A stretch of 36,327 nt of DNA, from assembly GCF_001270065.2 (NCBI RefSeq), contig NZ_LFYT02000035.1:1-36327 (forward strand). Direction: 5' to 3'. The translations under genes and the position numbers were made by a program. The stretch is from Limnohabitans planktonicus II-D5 (lineage in GTDB: Bacteria; Pseudomonadota; Gammaproteobacteria; Burkholderiales; Burkholderiaceae_C). Each line of letters begins with the position of its first letter. The stretch's first letter is position 1. The notes beneath the pieces are model-generated. The model did no database searches. It was not told the origin of the DNA and worked only from the letters and a program-made list of their open reading frames with translations. Positions 7,281 through 15,276 of the stretch are shown one piece after another.

Positions 7281-8357
7281 ATGCAACTGAGCCTGGAAGG
7301 GGTGGGCAAGTCTGTTTCGGGCCATGTTCATCTGTATCCCCAGAATCTGGCGCTGCATCCAGGGCAGGTCACGGTCTTGCTGGGTGCAACGCAGGCGGGC
7401 AAGACCAGTTTGATGCGCATCATGGCCGGGCTGGACACCCCCACAACAGGGCGCGTGCGGGTGGATGGGCACGATGTGACGGGTGTGCCGGTGCGCCGCC
7501 GCGATGTGGCCATGGTGTACCAGCAGTTCATCAATTACCCGTCGATGACGGTGTTTGACAACATTGCTTCGCCCCTGAAATTGCGAGGGCAAAAGGATGT
7601 GACCCAACGGGTGCATGAGCTGGCGGCCAAGCTGCACATCGAGATGTTTCTGCAGCGCCTGCCCGCAGAGCTGTCGGGCGGGCAGCAGCAGCGGGTGGCT
7701 TTGGCGCGGGCCTTGGCCAAAAATGCGCCGCTGATGCTGCTGGACGAGCCCTTGGTGAATCTGGACTACAAGCTGCGCGAGGAGTTGCGCGAAGAGTTGA
7801 CGCAGTTGTTTGCCACAGGCGATTCGACGGTGGTCTATGCCACCACCGAACCGGCCGAGGCCTTGCTGTTGGGGGGCTACACCGCTGTCTTGCACCAAGG
7901 GCACTTGTTGCAATACGGCCCAACCGCCGAGGTGTTTCATCAGCCTGCGTCCATCCAGGTGGCCAGCGCGTTCAGTGATCCGCCCATGAACCTGTTGACT
8001 GCGCAGACGAGCGCCACAGGTTTGGTTTTGGCAGGTGGTTTTGAGCTGCCCTTGGCCTTGCCTGCTTCTGCACCGAAAGACGTGGTTTTGGGCGCACGCG
8101 CCAGCGCCTTGCGCGTGCAGGGGGAGCCGGGTGATCTGCAATTGCCGGGTGTGGTGGAGCTGGCAGAGATTTCCGGCTCGGACACCTTTGTGCATGCCAA
8201 GACCCCGGTGGGCAATCTGGTGGCGCAACTCACGGGTGTGCATGAGTTCAAGCTGGGGGCTTCCATCCATTTGTTTTTGCAGCCTTCGCAGGTGTATGTG
8301 TTTGAGGCTGCAGGCCCCTTGGTGATGGCGCCTGTGCGCAAAGGAAGGGCGATCTGA
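7281..8357 (+). CDS. glpS: Glycerol ABC transporter ATPase 1 (degenerate H-loop)
   Basis: One of two ATPase subunits of the glycerol importer known from Rhizobium leguminosarum as GlpSTPQUV. The 358-aa product has an atypical Walker A GATQAGKTS (35-43), a Q-loop at QQFINYPSMT, a canonical LSGGQQQR signature (131-138) and Walker B LMLLDEP (151-157). The H-loop histidine is replaced: VYATTEP stands where VYVTHDQ is usual (T189). A C-terminal TOBE-like domain follows. The ATG at 7281 has GGAG 7 nt upstream and is preferred over the open ATG at 7266. The stop overlaps the glpT start by one base (TGATG). Role follows from family and operon. Confidence 0.9.
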   Translation: MQLSLEGVGKSVSGHVHLYPQNLALHPGQVTVLLGATQAGKTSLMRIMAGLDTPTTGRVRVDGHDVTGVPVRRRDVAMVYQQFINYPSMTVFDNIASPLKLRGQKDVTQRVHELAAKLHIEMFLQRLPAELSGGQQQRVALARALAKNAPLMLLDEPLVNLDYKLREELREELTQLFATGDSTVVYATTEPAEALLLGGYTAVLHQGHLLQYGPTAEVFHQPASIQVASAFSDPPMNLLTAQTSATGLVLAGGFELPLALPASAPKDVVLGARASALRVQGEPGDLQLPGVVELAEISGSDTFVHAKTPVGNLVAQLTGVHEFKLGASIHLFLQPSQVYVFEAAGPLVMAPVRKGRAI

Positions 8358-9433
8358 TGGCTCAAATTGAATTGGACTTGGCGCATGCCTACACACCGAA
8401 TCCGCAGTTGGAGACGGACTACGCCTTGATGCCCCTGAAGATGACGTTTCGCGATGGTGGGGCCTATGCCTTGCTGGGGCCTTCGGGCTGCGGCAAAACC
8501 ACCATGCTCAACATCATGTCGGGGCTGGTGGTGCCCTCGCAAGGCACGGTGAAGTTTGACGGGGTCGATGTCACGCGCAGCAGCCCGCAAGCGCGCAACA
8601 TTGCGCAGGTGTTTCAGTTTCCGGTGATCTACGACACCATGACAGTGGCGCAAAACCTGGCGTTTCCGCTCAAAAATCGCCAGGTGCCCGCCGATCAAAT
8701 CCGCCAGCGCGTGGGCCAAATTGCCGAAATGCTGGACATGAGCCACCAACTGGACATGCGTGCAGCGGGTTTGTCGGCCGATCAGAAGCAAAAGATCTCG
8801 CTGGGCCGGGGTCTGGTGCGCTCGGACGTGTCGGCCGTGCTGTTTGATGAGCCGCTGACGGTGATTGACCCGCACCTGAAATGGCAGCTGCGGCGCAAGC
8901 TCAAGCAGATTCACCATGAACTCAAGCTCACGCTGATTTATGTGACACACGATCAGGTCGAGGCGCTGACTTTTGCCGAAGAGGTGGTGGTCATGACGCG
9001 CGGCAAGGCGGTGCAGGTCGGCTCGGCAGAGGCCTTGTTCGAACGACCGGCGCACACCTTTGTGGGGCATTTCATCGGTTCACCCGGCATGAACTTTTTA
9101 CCGGCGCAAGCGGTTGGGGGCGAGTTGAGCTTGCAAGGCCAAGCGGTGCAAGTGCCGCAAGGCTTGGCGGTGCCCGAAGGCGACCTCAAACTGGGCATTC
9201 GGCCGGAATACCTGGCTGTATCCGAGGTGGCCGAGGCGGGTACTTTGGCCGCCGTGGTGCGCCAGGTGCAAGACGTTGGCACTTACCAAATGGTCACTTG
9301 CGATGCGGTGGGCGTCCTGCTGAAAGTGCGCTTGGCACCACAAACGCAGGCGCCGCAGGTGGGGGCTCAGGTGTTTTTGCGTGTGTTGGGTCCGCACACC
9401 TGCTTTTACAAAAATGAGGAGCTGGTGGCATGA
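8357..9433 (+). CDS. glpT: Glycerol ABC transporter ATPase 2 (degenerate signature motif)
   Basis: Second ATPase of the glycerol importer, 358 aa; not to be confused with the E. coli GlpT antiporter. Walker A is canonical (GPSGCGKTT, 41-49), Walker B is AVLFDEP (160-166) and the H-loop is intact (YVTHDQVEAL, H198). The ABC signature is degenerate: LSADQKQ at 139-145 where LSGGQ is usual. A MalK-type TOBE domain forms the C-terminus. Its defects are complementary to those of GlpS, so the pair probably forms one canonical and one degenerate ATP site. Translationally coupled on both sides: one base overlap with glpS, ATGA overlap with glpP. Confidence 0.9.
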   Translation: MAQIELDLAHAYTPNPQLETDYALMPLKMTFRDGGAYALLGPSGCGKTTMLNIMSGLVVPSQGTVKFDGVDVTRSSPQARNIAQVFQFPVIYDTMTVAQNLAFPLKNRQVPADQIRQRVGQIAEMLDMSHQLDMRAAGLSADQKQKISLGRGLVRSDVSAVLFDEPLTVIDPHLKWQLRRKLKQIHHELKLTLIYVTHDQVEALTFAEEVVVMTRGKAVQVGSAEALFERPAHTFVGHFIGSPGMNFLPAQAVGGELSLQGQAVQVPQGLAVPEGDLKLGIRPEYLAVSEVAEAGTLAAVVRQVQDVGTYQMVTCDAVGVLLKVRLAPQTQAPQVGAQVFLRVLGPHTCFYKNEELVA

Positions 9434-10323
9434 ACGCGACTGAAAAACCCGTCAATCAAAAAGCCTGGTGGTTGGTGTTGCCGGTCTTGGTGTGTGTGGC
9501 GTTTTCAGCCATCTTGCCCCTGATGACGGTGGTCAACTACTCGGTGCAAGACATCATCTCGCCCGAACGCCGGGTGTTTGTGGGCACCGAGTGGTTTGCT
9601 GCCGTGATGCGCGATGAAGAGTTGCACGGCGCCCTGTGGCGGCAGCTGAAGTTCTCGCTGGCCGTGCTGGCGGTGGAAATTCCGCTGGGCATTGCGCTGG
9701 CGCTGTCCATGCCCGCGCAAGGCTGGAAGTCTTCAGCCGTGCTGGTGCTGGTGGCCTTGTCTTTGCTGATTCCGTGGAACGTGGTGGGCACCATCTGGCA
9801 AATTTATGGACGCGCCGACATTGGGTTGATGGGGCACACCTTGCAGGCTTTGGGGTTTGACTACAGCTACACCGGTGACCCGGTTCACGCCTGGTTGACG
9901 GTGTTGATCATGGATGTGTGGCACTGGACACCGCTGGTGGCTTTGCTGGCTTTTGCGGGTTTGCGCAGCATTCCCGATGCCTATTACCAGGCAGCCCGCA
10001 TCGATGGGGCCAGCAAGTTTGCGGTGTTTCGCTACATCCAGCTGCCCAAGATGCGCGAGGTGCTGATGATTGCGGTGCTGCTGCGTTTCATGGACAGTTT
10101 CATGATTTACACCGAGCCTTTCGTGCTGACTGGTGGCGGCCCCGGTACGGCCACCACCTTCTTGTCGCAGTACCTGACGCAAAAGGCCGTGGGGCAGTTT
10201 GACCTGGGGCCAGCGGCGGCGTTTTCGCTGATCTATTTCCTCATCATTTTGCTGCTGTGCTTTGTCCTCTACAACTGGATGCAAAGCCTGGGCGCAGCCC
10301 ACAAGGAGCACGCACATGCATGA
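9430..10323 (+). CDS. glpP: Glycerol ABC transporter permease 1
   Basis: Inner-membrane permease subunit, 297 aa, of the MalF/UgpA-like carbohydrate family. The first transmembrane segment is WWLVLPVLVCVAFSAILPL (about 13-31), and about six segments are visible. The cytoplasmic EAA loop reads YYQAARIDGASKFAVFRYIQLP (about residues 184-205), the docking site for the ATPases. Starts at ATGA overlapping the glpT stop; no other start fits. Pairs with GlpQ to form the channel. Confidence 0.92.
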   Translation: MNATEKPVNQKAWWLVLPVLVCVAFSAILPLMTVVNYSVQDIISPERRVFVGTEWFAAVMRDEELHGALWRQLKFSLAVLAVEIPLGIALALSMPAQGWKSSAVLVLVALSLLIPWNVVGTIWQIYGRADIGLMGHTLQALGFDYSYTGDPVHAWLTVLIMDVWHWTPLVALLAFAGLRSIPDAYYQAARIDGASKFAVFRYIQLPKMREVLMIAVLLRFMDSFMIYTEPFVLTGGGPGTATTFLSQYLTQKAVGQFDLGPAAAFSLIYFLIILLLCFVLYNWMQSLGAAHKEHAHA

Positions 10324-11128
10324 GCAGCGTTTTCACAAGCGGTCGATTTTTCTGGCCGCCTACATCGTCTTTGCCTTGCTGCCCATTTACTGGATGGTCA
10401 ACATGAGCTTCAAGACCAATGAGGAAATCCTGTCGAGTTTTTCCTTGTGGCCGCAACACTTCACCTGGGGCAATTACCTGAAGATCTTCACCGATCCGTC
10501 CTGGTACTCGGGCTACATCAACAGCCTGATCTATGTGGCCATCAATACGGTGATTTCGGTGTCGGTGGCTTTGCCTGCGGCTTATGCGTTTTCACGCTAC
10601 CGCTTTTTGGGCGACAAGCACATCTTCTTTTGGCTGTTGACCAACCGCATGACGCCGCCTGCCGTGTTTTTGCTGCCGTTTTTTCAGCTCTACACCACGC
10701 TGGGCCTGATGGACACGCACATTGCCGTGGCCATGGCGCATTTGTTGTTCAACGTGCCCCTGGCGGTGTGGATTCTGGAAGGCTTCATGAGCGGCATTCC
10801 GCGCGAAATTGACGAGACGGCCTACATCGACGGCTACAGCTTTCCGCGCTTTTTCGTCATGATTTTCTTGCCCCTGATCAAAGCCGGGGTGGGCGTGGCC
10901 GCGTTCTTTTGCTTCATGTTTTCGTGGGTGGAGTTGCTACTGGCACGCACCCTGACCAGCGTGAATGCCAAGCCGATTGTGGCCACCATGACGCGCACTG
11001 TGAGTGCCTCGGGCATGGACTGGGCCACGCTGGCGGCAGCCGGTGTGCTGACCATCGTTCCGGGGGCCATCGTGATCTGGTTTGTCCGGCATTACATCGC
11101 CAAGGGCTTTGCCATGGGAAGGGTTTGA
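10316..11128 (+). CDS. glpQ: Glycerol ABC transporter permease 2
   Basis: Second permease, 270 aa, of the MalG/UgpE-like type; unrelated to the E. coli phosphodiesterase of the same name. The N-terminal segment RSIFLAAYIVFALLPIYWM is followed by about five further helices, and an EAA loop reads IDETAYIDGYSFPRFFVMIFLP. The frame is open upstream inside glpP, but the ATG at 10316 has AAGGAG 7 nt upstream and matches the family start, overlapping the glpP stop by 8 nt. Forms the heterodimeric channel with GlpP. Confidence 0.92.
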   Translation: MHEQRFHKRSIFLAAYIVFALLPIYWMVNMSFKTNEEILSSFSLWPQHFTWGNYLKIFTDPSWYSGYINSLIYVAINTVISVSVALPAAYAFSRYRFLGDKHIFFWLLTNRMTPPAVFLLPFFQLYTTLGLMDTHIAVAMAHLLFNVPLAVWILEGFMSGIPREIDETAYIDGYSFPRFFVMIFLPLIKAGVGVAAFFCFMFSWVELLLARTLTSVNAKPIVATMTRTVSASGMDWATLAAAGVLTIVPGAIVIWFVRHYIAKGFAMGRV

Positions 11129-11129
11129 C

Positions 11130-11438
11130 ATGTTTGACTGGATGGTCTGGACCACGCCTGTGGCCGTTTTCTTCTCGTGCATCGGGCTGATGCTGGTGGG
11201 CATGACGGTGTGGGAAATCAAGTCCCCCACGGTGATGCGCAAGGGCTTTTTGCCCATGGCCACCACCCGCGGTGACCGATTGTTCATCGGTTTGCTGGGG
11301 GCGGCCTACATCAACCTGGCGTTTGTGGGCGTGGCCGGTTGGCTGACTGAGCTGATGTCGCTGGACAGTGAGCCCAGCGTGTGGATCAGTCTGGGGCTGT
11401 CCATCGTCTGGCTGCTGGGCGTCATGCGCAAGGGCTGA
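11130..11438 (+). CDS. glpU: Small membrane protein of the glycerol transporter (DUF2160-like)
   Basis: A 102-aa, very hydrophobic protein with three likely transmembrane segments (about 7-27, 50-72 and 83-98) and a conserved-looking WEIKSPTVMRKGFLP stretch between the first two. It matches GlpU, the small membrane protein always found in the glpSTPQUV cluster of rhizobia; its molecular role is not established. The ATG at 11130 is one base after the glpQ stop. Identity rests on position, size and hydrophobicity. Confidence 0.8.
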   Translation: MFDWMVWTTPVAVFFSCIGLMLVGMTVWEIKSPTVMRKGFLPMATTRGDRLFIGLLGAAYINLAFVGVAGWLTELMSLDSEPSVWISLGLSIVWLLGVMRKG

Positions 11439-11461
11439 TTCGTACTTTTTTCCGAAATTGT

Positions 11462-11485
11462 GGCCCGGAGTTTCCCCGGGGGGCC
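11462..11485 (+). other. GC-rich stem-loop between glpU and glpV
   Basis: In the 97-nt gap before glpV, CCCGG (11464-11468) can pair with CCGGG (11476-11480), or alternatively GGCCC (11462-11466) with GGGCC (11481-11485). No U-tract follows, so this is more likely an mRNA stabiliser or processing site than a terminator. Such elements often raise binding-protein expression over permeases. Function is inferred. Confidence 0.4.
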
Positions 11486-11535
11486 GCATGACATTGTGTC
11501 TGTCACCGGGGAACTCACACCATTGGGGAGACTTC

Positions 11536-13269
11536 ATGAAATTGCGCTATTCCATTTTGGCCGTTTCGGCGGCCCTGGCTCTGGGCTCGAATGTGGCTTG
11601 GTCTGACGAGGCTGCGGCCAAGCGTTGGGTTGATACCGAGTTCCAGCCGTCTACGCTGAACAAAGACCAGCAGCTCGCTGAGATGAAGTGGTTCATCGAC
11701 GCGGCCAAGAAGCTTCAGGCCAAGGGCGTGAAGGAAATCTCGGTGGTGTCAGAGACCATCACCACCCACGAATACGAGTCCAAAACCCTGGCCAAAGCCT
11801 TTGCCGAAATCACGGGCATCAAGGTCAAGCATGACCTGATCCAAGAGGGTGACGTGGTTGAAAAGCTGCAAACCTCCATGCAGTCCGGAAAGTCGATTTA
11901 TGACGGCTGGATTTCAGACTCCGACCTGATCGGCACCCACTACCGTTACGGCAAGATCCTCAACCTGACGGATTACATGGCCGGTGCGGGCAAAGAGTGG
12001 ACCAACCCCGGCCTGGACCTGAAGGATTTCATCGGCACCAAGTTCACCACTGGCCCCGATGGCAAGTTGTATCAGTTGCCCGACCAGCAGTTTGCCAACC
12101 TGTACTGGTTCCGCGCCGACTTGTTTGACCGCAAGGATTTGAAGGACAAGTTCAAGGCCAAATATGGCTACGACCTGGGCGTGCCCTTGAATTGGAGCGC
12201 CTATGAAGACATTGCCGAGTTTTTCACCAATGATGTGAAAAACATCGACGGGAAGGCGATTTATGGCCACATGGACTACGGCAAGAAAGACCCCTCTTTG
12301 GGCTGGCGCTTCACCGATGCCTGGTTGTCCATGGCGGGCACCGCCGACATCGGCGCGCCCAACGGCTTGCCGATTGACGAGTGGGGCATTCGCGTGGCCG
12401 ACGACAAGTGCACCCCGGTGGGCGCGTCGGTGTCTCGCGGCGGTGCCACCAACTCGCCTGCAGCGGTCTATGCGCTGACCAAATACGTGGACTGGATGAA
12501 GAAATACGCGCCCAAGGAGGCCTCGGGCATGACCTTCGGTGAAGCCGGTCCGGTCCCTGCACAAGGCCAGATTGCGCAGCAGATCTTCTGGTACACCGCC
12601 TTCACGGCCGACATGACCAAGCCAGGGCTGCCTGTGGTGAACGCCGACGGCACACCCAAGTGGCGCATGGCCCCCGGCCCCAACGGCCCTTATTGGAAGC
12701 AAGGCATGCAAAACGGCTACCAGGACGTGGGCAGCTGGACCTTCTTCAAGAACCATGACGCCAACCGCACGGCTGCAGCCTGGTTGTACGCCCAGTTCGT
12801 GACGGCCAAAACAGCCAGCCTGAAAAAGACCTTGGTAGGCTTGACACCCATCCGTGAATCCGACATCCAAAGCAAGGCCATGACCGACATGGCGCCCAAA
12901 CTCGGGGGTCTGGTCGAGTTCTACCGCAGCCCGGCCCGTGTGGCCTGGTCGCCCACAGGCACCAACGTGCCCGATTACCCCAAGCTGGCCCAACTGTGGT
13001 GGCAAAACGTGGCGCAGGCTGTGACGGCCGAAAAGACCCCCCAGCAGGCCATGGACAACCTGGCTGAGCAAATGGACCAGGTCATGGGCCGTCTGGAGCG
13101 TGCGGGCATGGAGCGTTGCGCGCCCAAGCTCAACAAGAAGGAAGACCCCGCCAAGTGGCTCAGCGACAAGCAGGCCCCCTGGAAGAAGTTGGCCAATGAG
13201 AAGCCCAAAGGCCAAACCATTGCCTATGACCAGTTGCTCAGCGCCTGGAAGAGTGGCCGCGCTCGCTGA
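11536..13269 (+). CDS. glpV: Periplasmic glycerol-binding protein of the ABC transporter
   Basis: Solute-binding protein of 577 aa, larger than typical sugar-binding proteins, as is usual for GlpV. An N-terminal Sec signal peptide (basic MKLRY, then a hydrophobic core to about residue 18) has a likely cleavage after AWS23. The mature part is a two-lobed family 1 binding protein with extensive aromatic residues. It captures glycerol in the periplasm and delivers it to GlpP/GlpQ. The ATG at 11536 has GGGGAG 5 nt upstream, the best ribosome-binding site in this operon. The frame is open further upstream, but those residues are not signal-like. Confidence 0.93.
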   Translation: MKLRYSILAVSAALALGSNVAWSDEAAAKRWVDTEFQPSTLNKDQQLAEMKWFIDAAKKLQAKGVKEISVVSETITTHEYESKTLAKAFAEITGIKVKHDLIQEGDVVEKLQTSMQSGKSIYDGWISDSDLIGTHYRYGKILNLTDYMAGAGKEWTNPGLDLKDFIGTKFTTGPDGKLYQLPDQQFANLYWFRADLFDRKDLKDKFKAKYGYDLGVPLNWSAYEDIAEFFTNDVKNIDGKAIYGHMDYGKKDPSLGWRFTDAWLSMAGTADIGAPNGLPIDEWGIRVADDKCTPVGASVSRGGATNSPAAVYALTKYVDWMKKYAPKEASGMTFGEAGPVPAQGQIAQQIFWYTAFTADMTKPGLPVVNADGTPKWRMAPGPNGPYWKQGMQNGYQDVGSWTFFKNHDANRTAAAWLYAQFVTAKTASLKKTLVGLTPIRESDIQSKAMTDMAPKLGGLVEFYRSPARVAWSPTGTNVPDYPKLAQLWWQNVAQAVTAEKTPQQAMDNLAEQMDQVMGRLERAGMERCAPKLNKKEDPAKWLSDKQAPWKKLANEKPKGQTIAYDQLLSAWKSGRAR

Positions 13270-13301
13270 TCGCCTTCGCGCCTGAGAGTTGTTCCCCAAC
13301 T

Positions 13302-13327
13302 GCCCTGTGGTCACTCGACCACAGGGC
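13302..13327 (+). terminator. Strong hairpin between glpV and glpD
   Basis: Perfect 11-bp stem (GCCCTGTGGTC, 13302-13312; GACCACAGGGC, 13317-13327) with an ACTC loop. Only a weak T-rich stretch follows, so termination may be partial, or the hairpin may protect the 3' end of the glpV message. It sits immediately before the open TTG at 13329. Confidence 0.55.
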
Positions 13328-13343
13328 CTTGAATGTCTTGACT

Positions 13344-14912
13344 ATGAAACGCGCTGAACTGCTGAGCACTCTGGGCACGCACCCGACCTATGACCTGGTG
13401 GTCATCGGTGGCGGGGCGACTGGGCTGGGGGTGGCTCTGGATGCAGTTTTGCGCGGCTTCTCGGTGCTGTTGCTGGAGTCTCATGACTTTGCCGGGGGCA
13501 CATCATCGCGGTCCACCAAATTGCTGCATGGCGGGGTGCGCTATCTGGCGCAGGGCAATATTGCTTTGGTGCGTGAGGCACTGGCAGAACGTGCTGCTGT
13601 CTTGAAGCTGGCACCGCATCTGGCCCAGCCTTTGCCTTTTGTGATGCCTTCTTATCAGTGGTGGCAGACGCCGTTTTATGGCTTGGGGCTGAAGCTTTAC
13701 GATGTATTGGCCGGTAAAGCTGGCTTGGGTCAGACCGAGTGGCTCAGTGCTCATGAAACCCTGGCGGCATTGCCAGGTCTTCAATCTCGAGGTTTGAAGG
13801 GTGGCGTCAAGTACTGGGATGGCCAGTTTGACGATGCCCGGCTGGCGCTGGCCTTGGCGCGCACGATTGAGCGTGCGGGTGGTCAGGTGCTCAATTACAT
13901 GAATGCGGAGCTTGTGCACGGCTTGCCGACCGTGCGGGCCGATGGTGCGCGCTTTGAGCTGTCTTTGGCAGATCAGCGGCAAGCAGGTGCTTACCGTGTG
14001 TTTGCCCGTTCAGTGGTCAATGCGGCGGGGGTGTGGGTTGACGCTGTGCGCCAGCAATCCCTGATCGATTCTGGCCAGGTCATGCCCGAGCGGATTGTGA
14101 GTGCAAGCCAAGGCGTGCATCTGGTGGTCAGCCGTGATTTCATGCCAGGGCGGCATGCCTTGCTGGTGCCCAAAACCCAGGACGGCCGGGTGTTGTTTGC
14201 CGTACCATGGATGGGGGCTTTGATCCTGGGAACCACCGACACACCCAGGCAGGATTTGCCGCGAGAGCCTCAGGCCTTTGAGGCTGAGTTGGAATTCATT
14301 CTGAGCGAGGCCAGCAAGGTGCTCAGTCGCCCCGTGACTCGGGCGGACGTGAAAAGCCTGTGGGTAGGCTTGCGCCCCCTTGTGGGTTCGAATCAAGCCC
14401 AATCAGGCACCAAGAGCCTGTCCCGTGAGCACACCATCGTCACGGATGAGAATGGTTTGATCACCGTGACGGGTGGCAAGTGGACAACTTACCGCTCCAT
14501 GGCCGAGGATGTCATGCGGGTGTGTTTTGAGGCCGGTGTCTTGCCCCCGCGCGATGGGGTGTCCAGCCAAAATCATCTGCTCATGGGTGCTACCTCAGAA
14601 CTGGGCGGCTTGGGGGTTTGTGATGCGCCAGGCTGGCACCTGTATGGCAGTCAAGAGGTTCAAGTGCGTGCATGTCCTGGTGCCGAGCGCCTGTTGGGGA
14701 TGGGTCTGACGGAAGCCATGGTGCGTTATGCGGCCCGTCATGAATATGCATGGACGGTGGAGGATGTGCTGGCCAGGCGCTGGCGGGCCTTGTTTCTGGA
14801 TGCGCGTCAGGCCATGGGCATGGCCGCTGAAGTCGCGCAGATTTTGCGTGAAGAAACCGGACAAGACCCCCATTTGGCCGATTTCATGGCCTTGTCAGAA
14901 AAGTATCATTGA
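13344..14912 (+). CDS. glpD: Aerobic glycerol-3-phosphate dehydrogenase
   Basis: FAD-dependent enzyme at the inner membrane that oxidises sn-glycerol-3-phosphate to dihydroxyacetone phosphate and passes electrons to ubiquinone. 522 aa. The FAD dinucleotide-binding motif VVIGGGATGLG (residues 19-29) is followed by GGTSSRSTKLLHGGVRYL, typical of GlpD. TDTPRQDLP and VTGGKWTTYRSMAED are further family landmarks, with the GlpD C-terminal domain at the end. A TTG at 13329 is in frame, but the ATG at 13344 fits the family; neither has a strong ribosome-binding site. It completes the pathway supplied by the transporter and GlpK, and uses ubiquinone made via ubiA. Confidence 0.96.
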   Translation: MKRAELLSTLGTHPTYDLVVIGGGATGLGVALDAVLRGFSVLLLESHDFAGGTSSRSTKLLHGGVRYLAQGNIALVREALAERAAVLKLAPHLAQPLPFVMPSYQWWQTPFYGLGLKLYDVLAGKAGLGQTEWLSAHETLAALPGLQSRGLKGGVKYWDGQFDDARLALALARTIERAGGQVLNYMNAELVHGLPTVRADGARFELSLADQRQAGAYRVFARSVVNAAGVWVDAVRQQSLIDSGQVMPERIVSASQGVHLVVSRDFMPGRHALLVPKTQDGRVLFAVPWMGALILGTTDTPRQDLPREPQAFEAELEFILSEASKVLSRPVTRADVKSLWVGLRPLVGSNQAQSGTKSLSREHTIVTDENGLITVTGGKWTTYRSMAEDVMRVCFEAGVLPPRDGVSSQNHLLMGATSELGGLGVCDAPGWHLYGSQEVQVRACPGAERLLGMGLTEAMVRYAARHEYAWTVEDVLARRWRALFLDARQAMGMAAEVAQILREETGQDPHLADFMALSEKYH

Positions 14913-15100
14913 TAAAGGCCTGACAAAGGCCCTCACCTTCGTCGGGTGGGGCAAGAACTGATGTGTTGCAAGCACCCCACCGAGGGCATCAACAGGCGGC
15001 AGCAGTGAAATGACCAGCCTGTTCGGTCTGAAGAAAGCCCTCCACCATCGCAGCCTGGGGTATGAAGATCGTTTATTTGTAGAAAATCTTCAATAAAGTA

Positions 15101-15129
15101 TTGCCCAGGCCCCTTTTTTCTGCCACAAT
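15101..15129 (+). promoter_or_regulatory. Predicted sigma-70 promoter of the rplN operon
   Basis: TTGCCC at 15101-15106 and CACAAT at 15124-15129 are separated by 17 bp, close to the sigma-70 consensus. It lies about 150 bp before rplN and would start transcription near 15136, giving a leader of about 140 nt. Confidence 0.6.
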
Positions 15130-15138
15130 CGAGGGCTT

Positions 15139-15197
15139 CGCTTTGCAAAAAGCGTAAGTATCTGCCCAAACTGAAGCTCAGCAAGTGGTTTGCTGAG
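15139..15197 (+). promoter_or_regulatory. Two stem-loops in the rplN operon leader
   Basis: Stem 1: CGCTTT (15139-15144), GCAA tetraloop, AAAGCG (15149-15154). Stem 2: CTCAGCAA (15177-15184), loop GTGGT, TTGCTGAG (15190-15197), a perfect 8-bp helix. Both fall in the predicted 5' leader. They could mediate ribosomal-protein autoregulation or stabilise the mRNA; no known leader family is recognised. Confidence 0.5.
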
Positions 15198-15276
15198 TGA
15201 ATGACGGGTCCAAGACTGATTCCTGTTTGTTGGCTTTTGGGCTGGCAGGCAAAGAATACAAGTTGGGAATAAAGAA

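Larger units (their letters stand above)
14913..15276 (+). other. glpD-rplN intergenic region with alternative stem-loops and operon leader
   Basis: In 14929-14987, GGTGGGG (14945-14951) can pair either with CCTCACC (14931-14937, one G-T pair) or with CCCCACC (14975-14981). GCCCTC (14929-14934) can close the second form with GAGGGC (14982-14987). The right part holds the promoter and leader described separately. No gene is seen here. Confidence 0.5.

Noticed and set aside
11462..11485. Rho-independent terminator before glpV
   Set aside because: No U-tract follows the stem and glpV clearly belongs to the same operon; kept only as a stem-loop.
11914..13314. Minus-strand 466-codon frame opposite glpV
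   Set aside because: Shadow of glpV; no domain, while the plus strand has a signal peptide and fits the operon.
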